Assembly: GCA_012270665.1 (NCBI GenBank)
Contig: JAAXHY010000505.1
Location: forward strand, 1 to 5,496
Reading direction: 5' to 3'
From: Dehalococcoidia bacterium
Lineage (GTDB): Bacteria > Chloroflexota > Dehalococcoidia > SAR202 > UBA11138
DNA length: 5,496 bases
Below, piece after piece: positions 1 to 5,194 of the stretch (its first letter is position 1; the number at the start of each line of letters is the position of its first letter). Position numbers and translations under genes: made by a program. The notes under the pieces are model-generated. The model did not search any database. It saw only the letters and a list, made by a program, of their open reading frames with translations, and was not told where the DNA came from.

Positions 1-1
1 C

Positions 2-529
2 GAGGTTGGCAAGCCGCCGGACTTCGTGCTGGAGGTTGCGTCGTCGAGCACGGGCAGGGCGGACTATACCACCAAGCGCGATGGATATGAGAGGCTGGGG
101 GTTGTGGAGTACTGGCGGTTTGACCCGACCGGGGGAGAGTATCATGATCAGCCGCTGGCGGGCGATCTGCTGGTGGATGGGGTGTATCAGCCGATAGAGA
201 TTCATTACGAGGAGGACGGCTCCATCTGGGGCCGGAGCGCCGCGCTGCGCCTCGATCTGTACTGGCAGGATGGGAAACTGCGATTCTACGACTATGAGAG
301 AGGTGTGTTTCTGTCAGAATATCAGGAACTCAGGGAACAACGCGATGTGGAGAGGGCCGAGCGGCGGCTGGCTGAGGGTCGCGCTAAGGCCGCTGAGGTC
401 CGTGCCGGGACTGCTGAGGTCCGCGCCGAGACCGAAGCCAGAGCCCGCGCTGAGGCTGAGGCTGAGTTGGCGCGGTTGCGTGAACGGGTGCGACGGCTGG
501 AGGGAGAGGGGCCTAGAGACGCCAGATAG
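2..529 (+). CDS. Uma2-family (DUF820) restriction-endonuclease-like protein, 5'-truncated by window edge
   Basis: The frame is open from base 2 to the TAG at 527-529, giving 175 visible residues. The beginning of the gene lies outside the window; the GTG at 26 is an internal valine codon, not a start. The visible part opens with PDFVLEVASSST, then D-Y-T-T-K-R-D-G-Y and GVVEYWRFDP. This is the second half of the PD-(D/E)XK-like core of Uma2/DUF820 proteins: an Asp after Pro, a Glu four residues on, a Lys in the following helix, then the 'GV.EYW..D' strand. Family members are putative nucleases, often present in many copies in Cyanobacteria and Chloroflexota; their cellular role is unsettled. 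After the core, from about visible residue 100, the chain becomes a charged Ala/Glu/Arg coiled coil ending in LRERVRRLEGEG, a tail style common in this family. Roughly 80-100 N-terminal residues are probably missing. It converges on dnaA, with no sign of a functional link. Family assignment is firm; activity is not established. Confidence 0.85.
   Translation, partial: EVGKPPDFVLEVASSSTGRADYTTKRDGYERLGVVEYWRFDPTGGEYHDQPLAGDLLVDGVYQPIEIHYEEDGSIWGRSAALRLDLYWQDGKLRFYDYERGVFLSEYQELREQRDVERAERRLAEGRAKAAEVRAGTAEVRAETEARARAEAEAELARLRERVRRLEGEGPRDAR
392..466 (+). repeat. In-frame heptad and hexamer repeats in the Uma2 coiled-coil tail
   Basis: Two near-identical 16-base copies start at 392 (GCTGAGGTCCGTGCCG) and 413 (GCTGAGGTCCGCGCCG), differing at one base. 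Their 21-bp period encodes successive AEVRA-type heptads. A second short repeat follows: three tandem copies of GCTGAG at 449-466, encoding AEAEAE. The period of exactly seven codons fits a coiled coil that grew by slippage or unequal exchange. These repeats are part of the coding sequence and not a separate element. Confidence 0.7.
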
Positions 530-608
530 GTTCATGGTTGCGGGCGCTTGTCTGCCGGGCTTGCGCTGTGAGAAGTGAGTAGATGGCGCGTGACAAGGTA
601 TGGCAGCG
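530..608. other. Convergent intergenic gap, no clear terminator
   Basis: This 79-bp stretch separates the 3' end of the Uma2 gene (+ strand) from the 3' end of dnaA (- strand). A bidirectional terminator might be expected here. Short GC-rich words (GGGCGCTTG, CCGGGCTTGCGC) occur, but they do not form a convincing stem, and neither strand has a T-tract. No small gene is evident. Confidence 0.5.
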
Positions 609-1988
609 TTAGTATGCGGCGAGGGTCTCTCGGATGTTTATGAGGTGGCGCCGGAGCTGGGCGTCCACGTTTAGTTGGTTGGCGATGCGGTCGCAACCAC
701 GGCTGACAGTGGTATGGTTCTTACCACCCAGCGTCTTGCCGATGACGGTTAAGTCAAGTTGGGACTCCTCGCGGAGGAGGTACATTGTGACCTGGCGGGC
801 CTGGGCGGTCTTCTTGTCGCGCTTGCGACCTTTGATTGCCTCGACGGGTACACCAAAGTGTGAGGAGACGGCCTCGATGATTGCGGTGTCGGGGATCTGA
901 CGCTCGGCGGCGGTCTCGACCACGTCTGCCACAGCCTGCTTGGTGAGATCTATCGTGACTGCGCTGCCGGTGAGATCGGCGAGCGCGACGACCTTGTTCA
1001 GGCTGCCCTCGAGCTCGCGGATGTTCTTGTGGATACGCTCGGCTAGGAGTTGGAGGACAGGGTCGGGTATATCCTGGCGCATCTCCTCGGCCTTGGCGCG
1101 CAGGATGGCGATCCGGGTCTCCACGTCGGGGGGCTGAATGTCCACCACGAGTCCGCCGGCAAGCCTGGACTGTATGCGGTCTTCGAGCAGGGTGAGCGCG
1201 GACACGGGCCTGTCGGAGGTGAGCACTATCTGGCGGCTGGTCATGTGGAGGGCGTTGAATGTGTGGAAGAAGCCCTCCTGGGTCTGTTCCTTCCCGATGA
1301 GGAACTGGACGTCGTCTAGGAGAAGCAGATCGGCGCTGCGGTAGCGTTCCCTGAACTCGTCGGTCGTTCCCTCGCGTATGGCCCTTATATAGGAGTTGGT
1401 GAACTCTTCGGTGGTGGAGTAGATGAGGGACATGCCGCGCGAGATGGCACGGTGCCCGATGGCGTGCATTAGATGGGTCTTGCCGAGCCCGACGTCCGAG
1501 TACAAGACGAGGGGATTGTAGAGTTCGCCGGGCCTGCCGGAGACCGCCGTGGCCGCGGCGTGCGCGAGCTCGTTGGACTTTCCTACGACGAAGCGCTCGA
1601 AAGTGTATCTGGGGTTGAGGGTAGCGGGCCTGTACACAGGCGACTGGGCCTCGACATGGGCCACCCGGGCTTCGCCGGCTTCATCATGTCCTCCGTCCAC
1701 AGAGTGAAGAGCGGGCGGCTCCCCATCCGGCGTAGTGACCTCGAAGCGTATCTCGACCTCGGACTTCACCACGCTCTCCAGTGTGCGCGAGATGAGCGAA
1801 TACATGCGCTGTTCGAGCATCTCGGCCACGAACGCGTTGGGCGCTCCGACGACGAACTCGCCGTCTCGGTAGGCAACGCCGACCGTGTTTTTGAGCCACG
1901 TCTCGAAGTTGGGCCTGGTGACGTGCAACTGGAGCTGGCCTAGGGCCGCGTCCCAAATCTGCCTCGGATGCTCGGCGGTGGTGGTCAT
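609..1988 (-). CDS. dnaA: Chromosomal replication initiator protein DnaA
   Basis: The product is 459 aa, a normal DnaA length. DnaA is the cytoplasmic AAA+ ATPase that binds DnaA boxes at oriC, opens the duplex and helps load the helicase. Domain I is residues 9-72 (IWDAALGQLQ...). A low-complexity linker (about 85-125) follows, then the AAA+ domain from YTFERFVVGKSN (128). Its P-loop is SDVGLGKT (164-171, K170), Walker B is LLLLDDVQFL (221-230), and sensor I is LTSDRP (256-261). The probable arginine finger is R275 in the RIQSRLAGGL stretch, and sensor II is NIRELEG with R324. Domain IV has the basic loop (GRKRDKK, 387-393) and the helix GGKNHTTV (421-428). Start 1988 is chosen because GAGGA lies 5 nt upstream and domain I begins directly after it; the in-frame ATG at 2093 would add 35 atypical residues and overrun the likely promoter. 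Oddities: the first P-loop Gly is Ser, and the usual Arg-Asp before HTT is Lys-Asn. No dnaN, recF or rpmH is visible beside it; it diverges from pstS. Confidence 0.96.
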   Translation of the reverse strand: MTTTAEHPRQIWDAALGQLQLHVTRPNFETWLKNTVGVAYRDGEFVVGAPNAFVAEMLEQRMYSLISRTLESVVKSEVEIRFEVTTPDGEPPALHSVDGGHDEAGEARVAHVEAQSPVYRPATLNPRYTFERFVVGKSNELAHAAATAVSGRPGELYNPLVLYSDVGLGKTHLMHAIGHRAISRGMSLIYSTTEEFTNSYIRAIREGTTDEFRERYRSADLLLLDDVQFLIGKEQTQEGFFHTFNALHMTSRQIVLTSDRPVSALTLLEDRIQSRLAGGLVVDIQPPDVETRIAILRAKAEEMRQDIPDPVLQLLAERIHKNIRELEGSLNKVVALADLTGSAVTIDLTKQAVADVVETAAERQIPDTAIIEAVSSHFGVPVEAIKGRKRDKKTAQARQVTMYLLREESQLDLTVIGKTLGGKNHTTVSRGCDRIANQLNVDAQLRRHLINIRETLAAY

Positions 1989-1993
1989 AGCAG

Positions 1994-1998
1994 TCCTC
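1994..1998 (-). promoter_or_regulatory. Shine-Dalgarno site that sets the dnaA start
   Basis: On the - strand this reads GAGGA, with five bases (CTGCT) between it and the ATG at 1988-1986. The longer in-frame candidate at 2093 is not needed, so this site decides in favour of a 459-aa DnaA. Confidence 0.7.
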
Positions 1999-2018
1999 GA
2001 TTCTGAAAAAGGGTGTTG

Positions 2019-2049
2019 ATGATAGCACACGGCGATGTTGTTCTCGCAA
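2019..2049 (-). promoter_or_regulatory. Candidate dnaA promoter (extended -10)
   Basis: On the - strand, TATCAT (2024-2019; 5 of 6 matches to TATAAT) is preceded by TGC, giving an extended -10 (TGnTATCAT). A weak -35-like TTGCGA lies at 2049-2044, with a 19-bp spacer that is longer than ideal; the extended -10 could compensate. Transcription would start near 2012, giving a short leader that carries the GAGGA site. This is prediction by motif only. Confidence 0.45.
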
Positions 2050-2067
2050 GGCGTGGCGAGGCGAGAA
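2041..2067. repeat. Inverted repeat overlapping the dnaA -35 region
   Basis: TTCTCGC (2041-2047) and GCGAGAA (2061-2067) are a perfect 7-bp inverted repeat around a 13-base centre. GCGAG also occurs at 2056-2060, so CTCGC at 2043-2047 could pair with either copy. It overlaps the candidate -35 of dnaA, a place where a repressor or activator dimer could bind. No known operator consensus was recognised. Confidence 0.4.
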
Positions 2068-2093
2068 TGCGGACCTTTCGGTTGTGTCGCCAT

Positions 2094-2159
2094 GCCTTAA
2101 TGGAATCTTCCACGCCTGTTAATGAACTGTTAACCGGCCCTTTAATGGACATTAACGCG
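2094..2159 (+). promoter_or_regulatory. Tandem Pho-box-like array upstream of pstS (11-bp period)
   Basis: Read in 11-base steps from 2094, the units are GCCTTAATGGA, ATCTTCCACGC, CTGTTAATGAA, CTGTTAACCGG, CCCTTTAATGG and ACATTAACGCG. Four carry TTAA at the same phase (2097, 2119, 2130, 2152), a fifth carries it one base late (2142), and the second unit is degenerate. The middle pair (2116-2137) is a CTGTTAA direct repeat at exactly 11 bp, the geometry of PhoB boxes (CTGTCAT repeated at 11 bp in E. coli) and of PhoP boxes built on TTAACA-like words in Bacillus. Its place directly upstream of pstS supports control by a PhoB/PhoP-type response regulator during phosphate limitation. Period and words are seen; the identity of the binding protein is inferred. 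Confidence 0.72.
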
Positions 2160-2166
2160 CGGCAGG

Positions 2167-2172
2167 TAAACT
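2167..2172 (+). promoter_or_regulatory. Candidate pstS -10 element
   Basis: TAAACT matches TATAAT at four of six positions and lies nine bases after the last TTAACG of the Pho-box-like array. There is no good -35, as expected if the bound response regulator takes the place of the -35 contact. This would leave a leader of roughly 40 bases before the pstS ATG. The call rests mainly on spacing. Confidence 0.4.
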
Positions 2173-2217
2173 ATTTGATGTGATAGAAAATGAACGCAGA
2201 CAACTCTTGGAGGCAAA

Positions 2218-3222
2218 ATGTTCAAGTACATCCAATCCAAGCTGGCGGGCATTTCAGGATTGCTCGTCCTCGGAGCGATTACAGTTGGTCTTGGCGCCGT
2301 TGCGTGCGGCTCCGACGGCGAAGCCGCTGTACGTTCTCAGACCGCGGGGGTTGCTGCGTCCGCTGTGGTTGAGGGGCAGAAGACTGCTCTGAGCGGGACC
2401 ATTGAGATAGACGGTTCGAGCACGGTGTTTCCAATAACAGAAGCCGTCGCCGAAGAGTTCAACAAAGTCGCGCCCAAAGTCCGCGTCAACGTCGGTGTAT
2501 CCGGCAGCGGAGGGGGCTTCAAACGCTTCACCGTCGGCGAGACCGACATATCCGACGCCTCCCGCCCGATAAAAGAGTCCGAGGCCGCCACGGCCAAAGA
2601 GAACGGGATCGAGTACTTCGGGTTCCTGGTGGGCGTAGATGGCCTGTCAGTGATGGTCAGCCCCCAAAACGACTTCGTGGAGTGTCTGACCATCGGACAA
2701 CTGCACGAAGTCTGGAAGCCTGAGAGCGCGATCCAGAAGTGGAGCGACCTGAACCCTGCGTGGCCGGACAAGAGGGTGAATCTGTACGGCCCCGGCACCG
2801 ACTCCGGCACGTTCGACTACTTCACCGAAGAGGTTAATGGCGAGGCTGGTCTGTCGCGCGCGGACTACACCGCTTCCGAGGACGACAACGTGCTGGTCCA
2901 GGGCATAAGAGGAGACCGCAACGCGCTCGGCTACTTCGGCTACGCCTACTACGCCGAGAACATGGACAAGCTGAAGCTGGTGGCGGTGGACTCCGGCGAG
3001 GGTTGCATGACGCCGAGCGTGGAGACGATAGCGAACGGCGCGTACTCCCCGCTGTCACGCCCGCTGTTCATCTACGTAAGCAAGGCCAGCCTCGCGCGGC
3101 CTGAAGTCCGTGAGTTCGTCAAGTTCTATATGGAACACGGCGCTGACCTCACCGCCGAGGTCGGCTACGTGCCCCTCAGCGCGCAGGACTATCAGGAAAA
3201 CCTGGAATTGGTAAGCCGTTAG
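2218..3222 (+). CDS. pstS: Phosphate ABC transporter, substrate-binding lipoprotein PstS
   Basis: This 334-aa protein binds phosphate outside the membrane and delivers it to the PstC-PstA channel. An N-terminal export signal (basic MFKYIQSK, then a hydrophobic stretch to about residue 29) ends in GAVAC, with C30 the likely lipidated residue; position -3 is Ala rather than the usual Leu, a tolerated variation. A small-residue linker (31-58) leads into the PstS fold: DGSSTVFPI (65-73), SGSGGG (95-100), DISDASRPI (110-118) and GPGTDSGTFDYF (191-202). These are the family's phosphate-contacting loops. C156 and C263 could form a disulphide. The ATG at 2218 has GGAGG at 2209-2213, four bases upstream. 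It is the first gene of the operon, preceded by a Pho-box-like array and followed by a 121-bp gap with a hairpin before pstC, consistent with extra expression of the binding protein. Family assignment is firm. Confidence 0.95.
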   Translation: MFKYIQSKLAGISGLLVLGAITVGLGAVACGSDGEAAVRSQTAGVAASAVVEGQKTALSGTIEIDGSSTVFPITEAVAEEFNKVAPKVRVNVGVSGSGGGFKRFTVGETDISDASRPIKESEAATAKENGIEYFGFLVGVDGLSVMVSPQNDFVECLTIGQLHEVWKPESAIQKWSDLNPAWPDKRVNLYGPGTDSGTFDYFTEEVNGEAGLSRADYTASEDDNVLVQGIRGDRNALGYFGYAYYAENMDKLKLVAVDSGEGCMTPSVETIANGAYSPLSRPLFIYVSKASLARPEVREFVKFYMEHGADLTAEVGYVPLSAQDYQENLELVSR

Positions 3223-3270
3223 ACGGATAAAGTAAAATCGCTCAGGGATGAGTGGAGTCTCCCGGGGTTA

Positions 3271-3315
3271 GGTGGGGTGAAGGTAATGTCGAATCTGTGG
3301 ACCTTCTGCCCCGCC
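3271..3315 (+). promoter_or_regulatory. Stem-loop between pstS and pstC (candidate attenuator or mRNA stabiliser)
   Basis: GGTGGGGTGAAGG (3271-3283) can pair with CCTTCTGCCCCGCC (3302-3315), forming about 13 base pairs, including a few G-U pairs and one bulged C (3306), around an 18-base loop. Bases after it read CACACACTC and not a T-run, so it is not a standard intrinsic terminator. In several binding-protein transporter operons a hairpin at this position protects the upstream message or limits readthrough. That role is inferred here from position and pairing. Confidence 0.5.
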
Positions 3316-3334
3316 CACACACACTCTAGATTGC

Positions 3335-3340
3335 AGGGGA
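3335..3340 (+). promoter_or_regulatory. Ribosome site for the TTG start of pstC
   Basis: AGGGGA lies three bases before the TTG at 3344 and six before the TTG at 3347; counted from the AGG at 3335-3337 the gaps are six and nine. No ATG or GTG start of comparable context is present in frame upstream, because TAA at 3284 closes the frame. The first in-frame ATG, at 3398, lacks a purine-rich site at useful distance. Confidence 0.5.
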
Positions 3341-3343
3341 ACT

Positions 3344-4309
3344 TTGTTGGAGAACACAGCGTCTGGCGTAGTAGAACCGGCGCCGCCGTCTGATGAAATG
3401 AAGGTTGCGGAGGACAGGTTTCGCCGGGGACGCGGCGGCAATATCGAAAGCCGCGTCGTCCGCTGGGTGTTCTTCGCCTGTGCGATTGTATCTATATTTA
3501 CGACCATAGCTATCGTGTTCAGCCTGGTCAGCCAGGCTATCGGCTTCTTTCAGACAGTCCCAATTTGGGACTTCCTCACCGGCGTCCGCTGGACGCCAAT
3601 CCTCAAGCCGCGCTCATACGGCGTCCTTCCACTGATAAACGGCACTCTTCTCGTCGCCTTGCTCGCGGCCATAGTCGCCCTTCCCATAGGGCTGATGACT
3701 GCCATCTTCCTTGCCGAGTACGCTCCCGACAAGCTCCGCCGCGTAGTCAAGCCCGTTCTTGAGATTCTCGCCGGGATCCCGACCGTCGTTTACGGCTACT
3801 TTGCGCTCACATTCGTGACCCCTCAGCTCCAGAGGATCTTCCCCGACATGATCGTCTTCAACGCTCTCAGCGCTGGTGTGGTCATGGGGGTGATGATCAT
3901 CCCGATGGTCTCTTCTCTGAGCGAAGACGCCATGATCAGCGTACCCAGGTCCCTCAGGAATGCCTCCTACGCGCTCGGGGCGACGAAGCTGGAGACGACT
4001 ATAAAGGTCGTCGTCCCAGCGGCGCTCTCCGGCATAGTGGCCTCTTTCATCCTCGCCATATCCCGCGCGGTGGGCGAGACGATGCTCGTAACCATCGCCG
4101 CGGGCGCGACGCCGCGCATGACCATCAATCCTCTGGACAGCATTCAGGCCATGTCCGCCTACATAGTCCAACTCAGCCTGGGTGAAGCTCCTCATGGCTC
4201 TCTCGAATACAACACCATATTCGCGGTCGGAATCGTGCTGTTCATCATGACGCTCGGCCTCAACGTGCTCGGTTACTGGGTAGTGCGTCGCTGGAGACAG
4301 GTTTACTAA
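3344..4309 (+). CDS. pstC: Phosphate ABC transporter permease PstC
   Basis: This 321-aa inner-membrane protein is one of the two channel subunits of the Pst importer. A polar N-terminus of about 38 residues precedes six hydrophobic segments, near 41-68, 97-122, 138-158, 172-192, 223-250 and 288-313. The cytoplasmic EAA loop, which docks onto PstB, is [11 protein letters not shown]...ALGATKLET (194-218), followed by [10 protein letters not shown] (238-247), characteristic of PstC/PstA. The stretch [14 protein letters not shown] (142-155) is also typical of the family. The start is a TTG: 3344 and the adjacent in-frame TTG at 3347 are nearly equal candidates behind AGGGGA, while an ATG at 3398 would remove 18 non-conserved residues. 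Its TAA overlaps the ATG of pstA by one base, so the two subunits are probably translationally coupled and made in equal amounts. Function is firm; the exact start is not. Confidence 0.93.
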   Translation: MLENTASGVVEPAPPSDEMKVAEDRFRRGRGGNIESRVVRWVFFACAIVSIFTTIAIVFSLVSQAIGFFQTVPIWDFLTGVRWTPILKPRSYGVLPLINGTLLVALLAAIVALPIGLMTAIFLAEYAPDKLRRVVKPVLEILAGIPTVVYGYFALTFVTPQLQRIFPDMIVFNALSAGVVMGVMIIPMVSSLSEDAMISVPRSLRNASYALGATKLETTIKVVVPAALSGIVASFILAISRAVGETMLVTIAAGATPRMTINPLDSIQAMSAYIVQLSLGEAPHGSLEYNTIFAVGIVLFIMTLGLNVLGYWVVRRWRQVY

Positions 4310-5193
4310 TGGCTGCTCGAACAAACGTCAACTTCAACCCCGCCCTCTCGCGGCGCAAGACGATAGGCGCGGTCTTCTATTTCGTGTTCCTGTGCGCGGT
4401 TATGGTCGGCATCATCGGCCTGGTTGTGTTGCTCACCCAGATAATCACCACCGGGTGGTCCTGGCTGGACTGGAACTTCATCACCAGCTACCCGTCCCGC
4501 CACCCCGAACAGGCCGGCATAAAGTCCGCGATGATGGGCACTATATGGGCTATCGGCCTGACTGCCCTGTTCACCGTCCCCATCGGCGTCGGAGCCGCTA
4601 TCTACCTCGAAGAATACGCGCCCCGAAACTGGTTCACCGGCCTCATCGAGATCAACATATCCAATCTGGCGGGCGTACCCTCCATCGTGTACGGACTGCT
4701 CGGGTGGGCGCTGTTCGTGCAGCTTATGTCGCTGGGCAGAGTCGTCCTCGCCGGCGCCATGACCCTCTCCCTGCTGGTACTGCCCATCGTGATACTCGCC
4801 TCCCGCGAGGCCATACGCGCCGTCCCAAACGAATACAGGCTCGGCGCGTTTGCGCTCGGCGCGGACCAGTGGCAGGTTATCAAAGGGACGGTGCTTCCCT
4901 CAGCCATCCCGGGCATCCTGACCGGCACGATTCTCGCCCTCTCCAGGGCCATCGGCGAGGCCGCTCCGGTAATCGCTATAAGCGCGCTGGTTTACCTCAC
5001 CTTCGTGCCTTCGTCGCCGCTCGACCAGTTCACGGTGATGCCCATACAGATATTCAACTGGATTTCCCGCCCGCAGGAAGAGTTCCAGAACCTCGCGGCG
5101 GCGGGAATCATGGTACTGCTCATAATCCTGCTTTCCATGAACGCCGTGGCGGTGTTGCTCAGAAACAAGTTCCACACCAGGGCGGAGGAGTAG
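4309..5193 (+). CDS. pstA: Phosphate ABC transporter permease PstA
   Basis: This 294-aa inner-membrane protein is the partner of PstC in the phosphate channel. Hydrophobic segments lie near 19-45, 72-100, 113-140, 145-165, 197-225 and 262-285, giving six membrane spans. The family stretch [16 protein letters not shown] (121-136) and the EAA loop [20 protein letters not shown] (166-185) are followed by [11 protein letters not shown] (210-220), which separates PstA from PstC. The ATG overlaps the pstC stop (TAATG), with AGG seven bases upstream inside the end of pstC. The C-terminus ends in basic [10 protein letters not shown], placing it in the cytoplasm. The TAG is one base before the pstB GTG, so this is the middle of a tightly packed pstCAB block. 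Length and motifs are normal, and nothing is missing. Confidence 0.95.
   Translation: MAARTNVNFNPALSRRKTIGAVFYFVFLCAVMVGIIGLVVLLTQIITTGWSWLDWNFITSYPSRHPEQAGIKSAMMGTIWAIGLTALFTVPIGVGAAIYLEEYAPRNWFTGLIEINISNLAGVPSIVYGLLGWALFVQLMSLGRVVLAGAMTLSLLVLPIVILASREAIRAVPNEYRLGAFALGADQWQVIKGTVLPSAIPGILTGTILALSRAIGEAAPVIAISALVYLTFVPSSPLDQFTVMPIQIFNWISRPQEEFQNLAAAGIMVLLIILLSMNAVAVLLRNKFHTRAEE
5184..5190 (+). promoter_or_regulatory. Shine-Dalgarno site for pstB inside the pstA end
   Basis: GGAGGAG, which also encodes the last two Glu residues of PstA, lies four bases before the GTG at 5195. It selects the GTG at 5195 over the out-of-frame GTG at 5193 and fits coupling of pstB translation to termination of pstA. 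Confidence 0.65.
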
Positions 5194-5194
5194 T

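Noticed and set aside
530..608. Possible bidirectional terminator between the convergent Uma2 and dnaA genes
   Set aside because: The GC-rich words do not make a continuous stem and there is no T-run on either strand.
1028..1036. TGTGGATAC, one mismatch from a DnaA box on the reverse strand
   Set aside because: It is a single copy inside the conserved sensor II coding stretch (RIHKNIRELEG), with no neighbours of similar sequence. Coding constraint explains it.
1473..1943. 156-codon open frame on the + strand opposite dnaA
   Set aside because: It is antisense to conserved dnaA codons, has no recognised motif, and is expected by chance in GC-rich sequence.
1989..2093. N-terminal extension of DnaA from the ATG at 2093 (35 extra residues)
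   Set aside because: The extension has no resemblance to DnaA domain I, which starts just after 1988. A ribosome site sits five bases upstream of 1988, and the likely -10 lies inside the extension.
3302..3330. Intrinsic terminator after pstS
   Set aside because: The hairpin is good, but it is followed by CACACACTC without a run of T, and the pst genes continue in the same direction.
3286..3393. 35-codon frame starting in the pstS-pstC hairpin loop and overlapping the pstC start
   Set aside because: It has only a poorly spaced GAAGG before the ATG, overlaps pstC in another frame, and its composition is not protein-like. It is kept only as a remark under the hairpin.
3614..4324. 236-codon open frame on the - strand opposite pstC
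   Set aside because: It is rich in His, Asp, Glu and Arg, as expected from reading hydrophobic membrane-protein codons backwards. pstC on the other strand is unambiguous.
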